From Thalassobacillus pellis (lineage in GTDB: Bacteria; Bacillota; Bacilli; Bacillales; Halobacillaceae): a stretch of 64,000 bases of DNA. The notes beneath the pieces are model-generated. The model was not told the DNA's origin and did no database searches. It was given only the letters and a program-made list of their open reading frames with translations. A program made the translations under genes and the position numbers. The stretch spans positions 62,001-126,000 of the forward strand of contig NZ_JAFBDO010000005.1 of NCBI RefSeq assembly GCF_016908295.1. The letters run 5' to 3'. Below are positions 24,335 through 32,375 of this stretch, one piece after another. The stretch's first letter is position 1, and the number at the start of each line of letters is the position of its first letter.

Positions 24335-24943
24335 ATGAAAGTGGCAGTAAGTTTGGTTTTGATTTTGTGTCAATTCCTCCCATTCCCTTACGTGGGAACA
24401 GCAGCTGACTTTGAAGGAAATAAACCTGGTCATAATCAAAAATACCACATGCATTTTATGAAGGAATTTAAGGAGTATGAAAAGCAAGGCTATGAGAAAG
24501 AAGATATTCGTAAAGCAATTCTGATATCCAAATATGCAAAAAAGGATATCGGAATCATACTAGCAAAATTTAAAGAAACGGGATCCTGGGAGGAAACTGC
24601 CGAATATTTTGGGGCTGATTTAATGAATTTGAAAGAAGCCCTTAAAGAAAATAGGCTGGGATTCCTGGAGGAAAACAAAGATAAAGTCATAGCTCAGTTA
24701 AGTCAATATACTGGCGAAAGTGAAGACGTTCTCGCCGATCACTTAGAAGGAGGTATCCCGCTACATTTCCTGGTAAAAGCTGCTGTCTTATCAAAATTGG
24801 CAGAAGTTGAATTGAGCCGGATCATCCAGGATAAGCAAAAGGGCAAAAGCCTGAAACAACTGACTGAAGAGATGAATATTGAACGCCATAAATTGAAATT
24901 AGAGCTTCGAATGTTTATGGAAGCAGTTAAGTCTGGTCACTGA
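24335..24943 (+). CDS. Secreted helical protein of unknown function
   Basis: About 202 aa from the ATG at 24335, placed after TGGAGGCGGGTA. Residues 1-25 form a signal peptide (MKVAVSLVLILCQFLPFPYV, cleavage near GTAA|DF). The mature part is charged and helical, with a loosely repeated motif of about 45-50 residues: EDIRKAILISKYAKKDIGII, SEDVLADHLEGG and VLSKLAEVELSRIIQ share a hydrophobic-I/L-x-K pattern. It has no cysteines, no LPxTG and no lipobox. Monocistronic. Family not recognised. Confidence 0.65.
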   Translation: MKVAVSLVLILCQFLPFPYVGTAADFEGNKPGHNQKYHMHFMKEFKEYEKQGYEKEDIRKAILISKYAKKDIGIILAKFKETGSWEETAEYFGADLMNLKEALKENRLGFLEENKDKVIAQLSQYTGESEDVLADHLEGGIPLHFLVKAAVLSKLAEVELSRIIQDKQKGKSLKQLTEEMNIERHKLKLELRMFMEAVKSGH

Positions 24944-25047
24944 AGTAAATATCTGCTTTATCGAGTAGGAGACATGCGATTAATTGGATTAATCCCGATT
25001 GGTCTAGTATGCTTTTAATAAATCATAACTAGGCTGGGGTGAATAGA

Positions 25048-26199
25048 ATGAATGACTTATATCGTCCATTTATTAAAAATGACAGTCATAGAAAATATTT
25101 CGATAAAGCCGGGCAGTTATCCTCCAAGGTGAAAAACCGGGCAGACAAGCAGGATGAAGCTGCAGTATTTTCTCCTGAGAACCTGAAGGATCTAAAGACG
25201 GCCAGATACTTTTCTCTCCCGCTGCCTGAAGAATACGGCGGCGAAAACATTTCGTTATATGAATTCCTGCTGATGCAGGAAAAACTGGCAGAAGGTGACG
25301 GAGCCGTAGCGCTGTCAGTCGGCTGGCACCTTGGAATCGTGATGGAACTAAGAGATGAACAGTTATGGGATAGTAAAATGTTTGAAAAGATCGCACAGGA
25401 AATCGCCTCATCCCAAAAAGTATTAAACAGGGCTGCTTCAGAGCCGGCAACTGGTAGTCCAACCCGGGGAGGCATTCCAGAAACCCGCGCCGTCCCACAA
25501 GATGGTAAATATATCATTAACGGGAAAAAGACCTTTACGACCATGGCAGATGTTTTAGATTACTACGTCGTGTCCGCTTATATAGAAGATCGCGATGCTG
25601 TCGGCTGGTTTCTGATTGAAAAAGGACTTAGCGGTGTTCAGGTAGATCATACATGGGACACCCTGGGTATGCGTGGAACCGGAAGTGATGACCTCGTATT
25701 GACTGATGTGGAAGTAAAGGCTGACAGTCTTGTCGAAATGGCAGACGGGAAAAAGTCTAATCCTAAAGGTTGGCTGCTGCATATTCCCGCCTGTTATCTG
25801 GGTATCGCAATTGCAGCCCGGAACGATGCCATTGCGTTTGCCAAAAACTTTCAGCCGAACAGCCTGGATCACCCTATTTCTGAGGTAGGACATATCAAAC
25901 AGAAAATCGGCGAGATGGAATTAAAGCTGATGAGTGCACGCTACTTCATGTACTCAGTTGCTGAAAGGTGGGACAATGAGCCAGCTGAAAGAACACATAT
26001 GGGAGCTGAACTGGCAGCAGTGAAAGTAGTAGCGACCAACGCAGCAAACGAAGTTGTCGATCTTGCCATGCGGATAGCTGGCGGGAGAGGATTATCTAAA
26101 AAGTATCCCTTTGAAAAATATTATCGCGACGTACGTGCAGGCCTCCATAACCCGCCGATGGACGACGCTGTCCTCAACATGCTTGCAGCCCGCACTTAA
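25048..26199 (+). CDS. Acyl-CoA dehydrogenase-family flavoenzyme (YdbM-like)
   Basis: About 383 aa from the ATG at 25048. The N-terminal helical domain (LPEEYGGENISLYEFLLMQE), the middle beta domain with an FAD-binding FTTMAD block and the C-terminal helical domain ending in the RIAGGRGLSKKYPFEKYYRD region follow the acyl-CoA dehydrogenase order. The size and final motif resemble Bacillus YdbM and the DszC-like branch. The usual catalytic Glu is not obvious, so the protein may be an acyl-CoA dehydrogenase or a flavin monooxygenase. GTG at 25039 is an alternative start. It ends at a strong terminator. Confidence 0.8.
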   Translation: MNDLYRPFIKNDSHRKYFDKAGQLSSKVKNRADKQDEAAVFSPENLKDLKTARYFSLPLPEEYGGENISLYEFLLMQEKLAEGDGAVALSVGWHLGIVMELRDEQLWDSKMFEKIAQEIASSQKVLNRAASEPATGSPTRGGIPETRAVPQDGKYIINGKKTFTTMADVLDYYVVSAYIEDRDAVGWFLIEKGLSGVQVDHTWDTLGMRGTGSDDLVLTDVEVKADSLVEMADGKKSNPKGWLLHIPACYLGIAIAARNDAIAFAKNFQPNSLDHPISEVGHIKQKIGEMELKLMSARYFMYSVAERWDNEPAERTHMGAELAAVKVVATNAANEVVDLAMRIAGGRGLSKKYPFEKYYRDVRAGLHNPPMDDAVLNMLAART

Positions 26200-26200
26200 A

Positions 26201-26239
26201 AGCCAGGCACTCCAGAGAATGGGGTGCCTGGTTCCTTTT
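26201..26239 (+). terminator. Terminator of the acyl-CoA dehydrogenase-like gene
   Basis: GCCAGGCACTCC pairs with GGGGTGCCTGGT, followed by TCCTTTT. Confidence 0.85.
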
Positions 26240-26366
26240 CGGTCGAAAGTCTGAGGTTTTTCCCGGTCGTTTTCCGCACAGTTTTTTCACACCTATCACC
26301 GATGTGCTTTCTTATCTTTACCCCTACAATAAAATCAACGCTATTATCGAAAGGAGAAATAATGAA

Positions 26367-27092
26367 ATGGAAAATAAAGTTGTGTTGATTACAGGGGCAT
26401 CAAAAGGGCTTGGGCGCGCACTTACATTGGCATTTGCTAAAGAAGGGGCTAAGCTTGGCATTGTTGCCAGAGGGAAAGATAGCTTGTTAGAAGTAAAGAA
26501 GGAGGCGGAAGCGCTAGGAGCAGAGGTAGTTGCTGTTACAGGTGATGCTGCTGATGTAAAAGATGTGGAGCGTTTTGTGTCAGTTGTTGAAGGAGCGTTC
26601 AACCGGATTGATGTTTTGATCAATAATGCATCCATTTTTGGTCCTGGACCAACTCTTCTTGCTGACTATCCACTTGGTACATTTGAAGAGGTGATCCGGG
26701 TAAACGTCCTCAATCCATTCCTTGTGACGAAACGTGTGCTACCGGGAATGCTTGCTCGAAATGACGGATCCATCATCAATGTCACTTCAGAGGCAGGACA
26801 TACTGGATTTGGAGAATGGGGGGCATATGCAGTATCAAAATTTGGACTGGAAGGAATGACAGAAGTTTGGGCAGATGAACTAAAAGGGACCGGGGTTCGG
26901 TTAAACATGGTCGATCCAGGAGAAATGGACACGGATATGCATGATATGGCAGTACCTGATTGCGATTATGCATTAGCCGATCCCGCTGATATTGTCGGTG
27001 TGTTCCTTTTTCTTGCCTCCGAACAGGCAAAAGGTGTCCATGGTACAAGAAAAGAAGCCCAATTGTTTATTCAGGAAGGCAGGGAAATATGA
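26367..27092 (+). CDS. Short-chain dehydrogenase/reductase
   Basis: About 241 aa from the ATG at 26367, behind AAAGGAGAAATA. It has the classical SDR signs: the cofactor loop TGASKGLG (about 8-15), the NNAS strand motif, and the catalytic YAVSK (Tyr-x-x-x-Lys) preceded by a Ser in INVTSEAG. Substrate unknown. Its stop overlaps the start of the QueA-like gene by 4 bp (ATGA), and that gene overlaps the following VOC gene the same way, so the three are a tightly coupled operon. Confidence 0.85.
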   Translation: MENKVVLITGASKGLGRALTLAFAKEGAKLGIVARGKDSLLEVKKEAEALGAEVVAVTGDAADVKDVERFVSVVEGAFNRIDVLINNASIFGPGPTLLADYPLGTFEEVIRVNVLNPFLVTKRVLPGMLARNDGSIINVTSEAGHTGFGEWGAYAVSKFGLEGMTEVWADELKGTGVRLNMVDPGEMDTDMHDMAVPDCDYALADPADIVGVFLFLASEQAKGVHGTRKEAQLFIQEGREI

Positions 27093-28129
27093 TGCAGGCG
27101 GTATCTTATCCTTTTGATATACCGGAAAAGCTGAACGCTTCCATTCCGGCTGAACTGAAGAAAGGATCGAGGGACCAGGTGAAAATGATGGTACTCGATC
27201 GTACAATAGGGCATACCAAGCATGATGATTTTTTTCATATCGATAACTATTTGCAGGAAGGGGATTTGGTCGTCCTGAATAATAGCAGGACAATTCCTCC
27301 TGTCCTGTTTGGCAAGCAGGGTAATACGACAATTGAAGTTCGTTTGTCACGGACCTCAGATCCATCAGAATGGGAAGCTCTTTTAATCGGTGATTTCATC
27401 CAGGTTAATCAGCCGATTTCCTTTGGTCATGGCTTGCAGGCAAACATTATAGGACCGGGGGCAGAGCGCCCATTAGTGAACTTGAAGTTTTCTGAGCAGG
27501 GTCCAGAATTAATCGATTATATTTTTAAATACGGCGAGCCCATCAGGTATGAATATATTGATACCCCATGGCCGCTTGAGTATTATCAAACGGTTTATGG
27601 ATCGGTACCTGGTTCGGTAGAGATGCCTTCAGCTGGCAGGGCTTTCTCGTGGCGGGTCATCAATAAACTGAAGCAACGGGGTGTCAAAATCGGCTATTTG
27701 CAGCTGCATACAGGTTTAAGCTATTACGGGAAAGACCGGTGGCCGGATCCGAAGGCTCATCCCGAAGAGTTCACTGTTCCTGAAAAGACGGCACAGCTCA
27801 TCAATGAGACGAGGGAGAAAGGTGGAAGGGTGATTGCTGTAGGTACGACGGTGGTCCGCGCTTTGGAATCATCGTTCGCTTCAGATGGACTCATAAAAGC
27901 AAAGAGTGGCTTTACAAACTTGTATGTGGATCAACATCACCATTTGCAGGCAGTTGACGGTTTATTGACCGGTTTTCATGAACCGGAGGCCAGTCATTTG
28001 GATATGCTGACAGCTTTTATAAAGGAAGAGTTGCTGATGAAGGCTTATAAGGAAGCAATCGAATCCTGTTACTTATGGCATGAGTTTGGGGATGTGAATT
28101 TAATCCTTCCAAGGAAACCGATATTATGA
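27089..28129 (+). CDS. QueA-like S-adenosylmethionine:tRNA ribosyltransferase-isomerase paralog
   Basis: 346 aa, full length for QueA. Recognisable blocks are FDIPEKLNASIPAE, GDLVVLNNSRTIPPVLFG, EMPSAGRAFSW and VDGLLTGFHEPEASHLDML. QueA transfers and isomerises the ribosyl part of SAM onto 7-aminomethyl-7-deazaguanine in tRNA to make epoxyqueuosine. The canonical H-V-G-x-G-T-F segment is replaced here by LQLHTGLSYYGK, and the gene is in an SDR/VOC operon, not in the usual ruvB-queA-tgt cluster. It may be a second QueA or act on a different nucleobase-like acceptor. Confidence 0.8.
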   Translation: MMQAVSYPFDIPEKLNASIPAELKKGSRDQVKMMVLDRTIGHTKHDDFFHIDNYLQEGDLVVLNNSRTIPPVLFGKQGNTTIEVRLSRTSDPSEWEALLIGDFIQVNQPISFGHGLQANIIGPGAERPLVNLKFSEQGPELIDYIFKYGEPIRYEYIDTPWPLEYYQTVYGSVPGSVEMPSAGRAFSWRVINKLKQRGVKIGYLQLHTGLSYYGKDRWPDPKAHPEEFTVPEKTAQLINETREKGGRVIAVGTTVVRALESSFASDGLIKAKSGFTNLYVDQHHHLQAVDGLLTGFHEPEASHLDMLTAFIKEELLMKAYKEAIESCYLWHEFGDVNLILPRKPIL

Positions 28130-28470
28130 AATGGCATCATTTTGGCTTTTATGTCAGCGACTTAGAAAGATCACTGGCCTTTTATCAAAAACACTTCGGT
28201 TTTCAAAAAATACAGGCGCTCACTTTCCGTAACGAGAAGATTTATTTCCTGGAAAAAGGCGAGGTAATGATTGAATTGATTTATAGAAAGGGTGAGGTCC
28301 TGCGCTATAGTCAGAATCATATTTGCTTTAAAGTAGATAAACTCATTATCCACGGGATGTCTCTCTTGCCGATCGAAGGGCCGATCCTTTTAGATAATGG
28401 TTGGAAAACAGCTTTTTTCGAGGGACCAGATGGCGAAGTTATAGAACTGATTGAACAAAAAGGAAGCTGA
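28126..28470 (+). CDS. VOC-family lyase-like protein
   Basis: 114 aa, one VOC domain: MKWHHFGFYVSDLERSLAFY at the start, HICFKVD in the middle and FFEGPDGEVIELIE at the end, the standard glyoxalase-like arrangement, with candidate metal ligands His4 or His5, His (HICF) and Glu (IELIE). The start overlaps the QueA-like stop (ATGA). It ends in a hairpin that also lies behind the opposite DJ-1 gene. Enzymatic role unknown; the operon suggests a shared pathway with the SDR and QueA paralog. Confidence 0.75.
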   Translation: MKWHHFGFYVSDLERSLAFYQKHFGFQKIQALTFRNEKIYFLEKGEVMIELIYRKGEVLRYSQNHICFKVDKLIIHGMSLLPIEGPILLDNGWKTAFFEGPDGEVIELIEQKGS

Positions 28471-28497
28471 CCCTGACTGAAGGGCAGCTTCCTTTTA
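28461..28497. terminator. Bidirectional terminator
   Basis: AGGAAGCTG-ACCCT pairs with AGGG-CAGCTTCCT, followed by TTTTA; the left arm overlaps the VOC gene 3' end. It lies between convergent genes. Confidence 0.8.
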
Positions 28498-28500
28498 AGA

Positions 28501-29028
28501 TTAGGATTGCTGGGCTAAGCGGTCCGCAAATGCCTTGGCATAAGGGGGAAGGTCTGGTGGGCGGCGAGCTGAAATAATATGGCCGTCTTCCACCACTGCT
28601 TCGTCAGACCAAACAGCGCCAGCGTTCATCATATCATCTTTGATGCCTGGAGTGCTTGTGACACTGCGGCCTTCCAGTATTCCTGCAGAGATCAGGACCC
28701 AGCCGGCATGACAGATTTGACCGATAGTTTTCTTCTCCTCATCCATATGTCGTACAAAGGAAAGTACTTCTTCATATCTGCGAAGTTTGTCCGGAGACCA
28801 TCCTCCAGGAACGAGGATGCCGTCATAATCTTCCGCTGAAATATCTGAGAAAGCATAGTCAGACTCTACTGGAACTCCATATTTCCCGGTATATTTCGTG
28901 TTTGCCTCTTTCCCGACAATATGGACGGTCGCACCTTCTTCGCGCAGGCGAAGCACCGGATACCATAATTCAAGGTCCTCAAATTCATCACTGACAAGTG
29001 CAATCACTTTTTTATTTTGTAAACGCAT
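28501..29028 (-). CDS. DJ-1/PfpI-family protein
   Basis: 175 aa from the ATG at 29028, behind GGAAGGAGG. The fold signature is AGWVLISAGILEGRSVTS preceded by the nucleophile elbow IGQICHAGW with its cysteine; an upstream Glu (SDEFEDLELWYP) is the conserved partner. Members include the general stress protein YraA/PfpI, reported as protease, chaperone or deglycase for glyoxal damage. Longer starts exist upstream but lack an SD. Monocistronic. Confidence 0.85.
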   Translation of the reverse strand: MRLQNKKVIALVSDEFEDLELWYPVLRLREEGATVHIVGKEANTKYTGKYGVPVESDYAFSDISAEDYDGILVPGGWSPDKLRRYEEVLSFVRHMDEEKKTIGQICHAGWVLISAGILEGRSVTSTPGIKDDMMNAGAVWSDEAVVEDGHIISARRPPDLPPYAKAFADRLAQQS

Positions 29029-29311
29029 GTACAGCCTCCTTCCAATCATCCATGAATATTATAATTTTACCAGAGGAGTGGTGGCGTTTCTAATGTTGCA
29101 CTTTACATAAAGGGATGGAAATCGGCTGTTTCCCCTAGATCCCTGCTCATAGTGGTTTGAAAAATGCTTTGAAACATCGGCAGGTACAAAAAACGGGGCT
29201 GGCCCAAAAGGCTTCTTTGAAAGGAAAAACTACGAAGATGTTTTCTGTTCTTTGTGGTTTTTTCGTACATGAAAAAGAGGATCTTTGTATTGTTGATTGC
29301 CAATTTGGGCA
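29029..29311. other. Gene-free stretch with repeat-like fragments
   Basis: Several overlapping ORFs on both strands, none with a supporting SD or recognisable product. Text such as GGGGCTGGCCCAAAAGGCTT resembles the 'GGCTGTCCCAAAAG' ends of other intergenic elements in the window. It looks like layered, degraded repeats rather than a gene. Confidence 0.4.
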
Positions 29312-29378
29312 GGGAAACGATGAGACTCCTGCAGGAGGGAGACTTGTCGTCTTACCTGCAGAAAGGGAATCGTTTCCC
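29312..29378. repeat. Imperfect hairpin repeat (single copy)
   Basis: GGGAAACGAT (29312-29321) and ATCGTTTCCC (29369-29378) are perfect outer arms; inside are CTCCTGCAGGAG and CCTGCAG. It resembles the palindromic intergenic elements common in bacilli, but no second copy lies in this window. Confidence 0.55.
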
Positions 29379-29394
29379 AGCCATACTTTTCCGG

Positions 29395-29498
29395 TATCAA
29401 AAATTGGAAAAACTTGGCTTGCCGCCAAGTTCTTATGGCGAAAGCCTTAGTTTTACTTACACTTTAATCCTTTAAAAAAGTTTAACTTTCTAAAAGTG
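29395..29498. repeat. Interspersed repeat, family B1, inverted copy
   Basis: Reverse orientation of B1: AAACTTGGCTTGCCGCCAAG, TTATGGCGAAAGCCTTAG, TTTTACTTACACTTTAATCC and AAAAAAGTTTAACTTTCT follow the family order backwards. Confidence 0.7.
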
Positions 29499-29500
29499 TA

Positions 29501-29550
29501 AAAAAAACAAGAGGCTGCCCGTAAGTCTATTTTAGACTTATGGGACAGCC
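29501..29550 (-). terminator. Terminator of the lipoprotein gene
   Basis: On the minus strand GGCTGTCCCATAAGTC pairs with GACTTACGGGCAGCC, followed by TCTTGTTTTTTT. Confidence 0.85.
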
Positions 29551-29564
29551 ATCTGTTTTTCAAC

Positions 29565-30062
29565 TTATGAATTTCCGATTTTTTCGATGAAGGCTTCCAG
29601 CTTTTTCGTAGTTTCCTGGGCAAGCTGTTTTAATTTTTCCGTATCTGGTTCTTCTGCTTTTGATTCATTGATTAATGGATATAGACTTTTCTCGATGTTC
29701 TCATAATCTTCCGGATATTGTTCCTCTATTTGTTTTTCGATTTTGTCCCATTTCTTTTCTATCGTTTCACCAATTTGGTTGATTTCTGGAGTATCGGAGT
29801 TTTCTTCGATGGCAGGGGTCAGTTCTTCTACAGCAGACTTGGCATCTTTAACACCTGGAAGCAGTTCGGAGGATTCTCCCTCTCCTTCCGTGCCTTCACC
29901 AGTAGTTTCTGTGTTTTCAGTAGATTCCTGGTTTTCGTTTGTTTCTTCCGTGTTTTCATTGTTGGTGGTTCCTGAGTTCTCAGCATTGTCCTCAGAACCG
30001 CCGCATGCGCTTAAGAGAAGTCCAGTTGCCAGTAATACACTGAATAGATTAAATAATTTAAT
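29565..30062 (-). CDS. Putative lipoprotein with acidic, low-complexity linker
   Basis: About 165 aa if initiated at ATT (30062), 8 bp after AAAGGAG. It then starts MKLFNLFSVLLATGLLLSAC, a typical lipobox (LLSAC). An alternative ATG at 30092 gives ten extra residues but has a poor SD. After the lipid-modified Cys comes a Glu/Asn/Thr/Ser-rich stretch of about 60 residues (TEETNENQESTENTETTGEG), then a helical domain (about 85-165: SAVEELTPAIEENSD, WDKIEKQIEEQYPEDYENIE). The membrane-anchored helical domain has no recognised family. Monocistronic. Confidence 0.7.
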   Translation of the reverse strand: MKLFNLFSVLLATGLLLSACGGSEDNAENSGTTNNENTEETNENQESTENTETTGEGTEGEGESSELLPGVKDAKSAVEELTPAIEENSDTPEINQIGETIEKKWDKIEKQIEEQYPEDYENIEKSLYPLINESKAEEPDTEKLKQLAQETTKKLEAFIEKIGNS

Positions 30063-30170
30063 GGGAATCACTCCTTTGGTAGTTTGTACCATTATTCCCA
30101 ATAAATTGTCGAAAAAAACGAGGCAAAAAGCATTAATCCAAAAAACTTCCTCTTTCATGTGCAGCTACAT

Positions 30171-31169
30171 TTAGAAAAGCAGCAGTGTAGCGCCTGAGAG
30201 CAGAAGAGATGTAATCGTCATGGCGAGCATTGGTTTCCATGCCCTCGCGCGGAGGGTCTTTATGCTTACGTCTAAGCCAAGACTTGCCATAGCCATTGTC
30301 AGTATAAAAGTAGTGATACTGGAAATGCTCTCCATAAAGAATTCTGAAACAGGAATATAGGTGCCAAGTACATATGTTCCAAAAAGGCTCATTATAATAA
30401 AGCCAATTAGAAACCAAGGAAAAGCTATTTTTTCGTTGCTGCCGTCTTTACTCTTTTTTCTCATTAGATATATGAACAGAAAGCTGAGAGGCACCAGAAG
30501 TAAGACCCTCCCTAACTTACCGATTAAAGCCATGGCAAGTCCTGCTTCACCGGATGGAGCCGCGGCAAGTGCCACGTGTGCCACCTCATGCAGGCTGATT
30601 CCAGCCCAGGAACCGTAATCAACTGCGTCAAGAGGGAGAAAAGGGCGAATGATTGTATAGCCTATAGCAAAAATTGTTCCGACAACGGAAATAATTCCCG
30701 CACTGATAGCCGTGTCTTCAGCTTTCGCCTTCAAAATCGGTGATACGGCAGCAATCGCAGATGCTCCACAGACCCCAGTTCCTACTCCAAGCAATAGTGC
30801 CAACGCAAGGTCTGCACGAAACAGTTTTGCAATCAGAAGGGTGATAGCGATCGCAAAGACTATCACGGCGATGTCTTTCACTAACATCGGCAGTCCTTCC
30901 TCAAAGATGATCTGCATATTGAGCTTTAATCCGAACAGGATGATTGCAATCCTTAACAGTTTTTTCCCACTGAATTGAACACCTTGGCGGATTTTTTCAG
31001 GGTAGCCAAAAAAATGGCTATATCCGATAGCCAGGAGGATGGAGACGGCTAGTGGGCCGACGAAGGAAAAACCAGGGAGCATGGCAAGCAGGAAGCCAAT
31101 AGCTGCTATAAAGGCAGTAAAAGCGATGCCTCCAAGCCAATACCGATATTTTTCTATGATGATAAACAT
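30171..31169 (-). CDS. YeiH/PSE-family membrane protein (putative sulfate exporter)
   Basis: About 332 aa with around ten membrane helices. Conserved blocks include GVGTGVCGASAIAAVSPILKA and AGISLHEVAHVALAA, defining the YeiH (UPF0324) family, annotated as putative sulfate exporters. The ATG at 31169 follows AGGAC; the GTG at 31178 is an alternative. Divergently transcribed from a LysR-type regulator, the common arrangement in which the regulator controls this transporter. The actual substrate has not been demonstrated for this family. Confidence 0.85.
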   Translation of the reverse strand: MFIIIEKYRYWLGGIAFTAFIAAIGFLLAMLPGFSFVGPLAVSILLAIGYSHFFGYPEKIRQGVQFSGKKLLRIAIILFGLKLNMQIIFEEGLPMLVKDIAVIVFAIAITLLIAKLFRADLALALLLGVGTGVCGASAIAAVSPILKAKAEDTAISAGIISVVGTIFAIGYTIIRPFLPLDAVDYGSWAGISLHEVAHVALAAAPSGEAGLAMALIGKLGRVLLLVPLSFLFIYLMRKKSKDGSNEKIAFPWFLIGFIIMSLFGTYVLGTYIPVSEFFMESISSITTFILTMAMASLGLDVSIKTLRARAWKPMLAMTITSLLLSGATLLLF

Positions 31170-31187
31170 GATTAACACGTCCTATAT

Positions 31188-31214
31188 CGTATAGATGCCA
31201 TTAAAAACTATACG
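31188..31214. promoter_or_regulatory. Inverted repeat between yeiH-like and lysR-like genes
   Basis: CGTATAG (31188-31194) and CTATACG (31208-31214) are perfect arms with a 13-bp spacer, 19 bp upstream of the transporter start. This suits binding by the divergent LysR-type regulator. Confidence 0.6.
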
Positions 31215-31286
31215 CCAGGCATAAACATTAGTAAAATACAATTATATAATCTTAAATATTAATATTATTAATAGTAGGTGAATGAC

Positions 31287-32174
31287 ATGGATGTAGAAGC
31301 TTTCCGGACGTTCATTACCGTTGTGGAAGGAAAAAGTTTCACAAAAGCCGCAGTAACGCTCTCCATTTCTCAACCGAGCGTCAGTCTCCATATCAAACAT
31401 TTAGAAGAGGTTTTCGGTACTAAGCTGATAGATCGTTCCCCAAAATACTTTAATATCACACCAACAGGGGAAATTGTCTATCAACGTGCCAAGCAAATGA
31501 TGGGAGCCATGGAAAAAGCGAAAGAGGAAGTTTCTGAGTATCATAACCAGTTGACAGGAGAGCTTACAATCGGTGCAAGTTATACGGTCGGCGAATATAT
31601 TCTCCCGTCTTTGCTTAAGGAGTTTGATGACAGCTACCCAAAAGTCAATTTAAGTGTCCATATTGACAATACGGAAAACATCAATCGCTCCGTTTTGGCA
31701 CATACCTATGATATCGGTTTTGTCGAAGGGAAGGTCGACAGCAAAGAATTAAAGGCCTTTTCCTTTTTAGAAGATGAAATGGTTATGATTGCGCCGCCGG
31801 AACATTTGCTTCACAGGAAGAAAAACGTCCAATTTAAAGATCTCCATAACCTTACCTGGATAGGAAGGGAGGAAGGATCGGGGACGCGTGATATCATGGA
31901 TGCTACCCTTCGTATCTATGATGTGGAAGTCAAAAAGGAGATTACGATCACAAGCAATCATGGTGTTGTTCAGGCAGTCAGGCAGGGGCTTGGGGTCTCT
32001 TTCATCTCAAAATCGATCGTTCAGAATCAACTGGGGGAAGAGCTTATGGTGCACTTGCCCTATATCCAGGTGCCGAAGCGTCAGTTTTCCTGTGTAGTCC
32101 CCGCAGAGGGTAAACTATCAAAAAATGTGGAGGTACTGGTGAAAACCGTTAAAGAACAGTTTTCTGTTACATGA
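31287..32174 (+). CDS. LysR-family transcriptional regulator (CysL-like)
   Basis: About 295 aa from the ATG at 31287, 6 bp after AGGTG. Residues 1-60 are the LysR winged HTH (FTKAAVTLSISQPSVSLHIK), followed by a helix linker and an effector-binding domain (about 90-295). The effector domain start ELTIGASYTVGEYILPSLLK resembles the CysL/CysB branch controlling sulfur genes. Divergent to the yeiH-like gene, which it probably activates or represses via the inverted repeat between them. The inducer is unknown; O-acetylserine-type effectors would be a reasonable first guess. Confidence 0.85.
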   Translation: MDVEAFRTFITVVEGKSFTKAAVTLSISQPSVSLHIKHLEEVFGTKLIDRSPKYFNITPTGEIVYQRAKQMMGAMEKAKEEVSEYHNQLTGELTIGASYTVGEYILPSLLKEFDDSYPKVNLSVHIDNTENINRSVLAHTYDIGFVEGKVDSKELKAFSFLEDEMVMIAPPEHLLHRKKNVQFKDLHNLTWIGREEGSGTRDIMDATLRIYDVEVKKEITITSNHGVVQAVRQGLGVSFISKSIVQNQLGEELMVHLPYIQVPKRQFSCVVPAEGKLSKNVEVLVKTVKEQFSVT

Positions 32175-32375
32175 GGAACGATTTAATTTAATGTATGTTT
32201 TTTTTGAATAACGGGAACTTATGCAAGCATGCTTGCGTAGTAACTGTATGGCTCGTAAAGGTAGTAAAAATGACCATAAGTCTCAAGTCTGATTTTATTA
32301 TTGGAAATCATGAGTACAATGGAAAGCGTGAGGGCGAGCCTCACCGAAATGTCATTAAAAAGGGAGATAATATTC

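Noticed and set aside
29103-29475. Several overlapping ORFs in both strands of the 29.0-29.5 kb gap
   Set aside because: No SD, no family similarity, and they cross repeat elements (B1 copy and a hairpin repeat).
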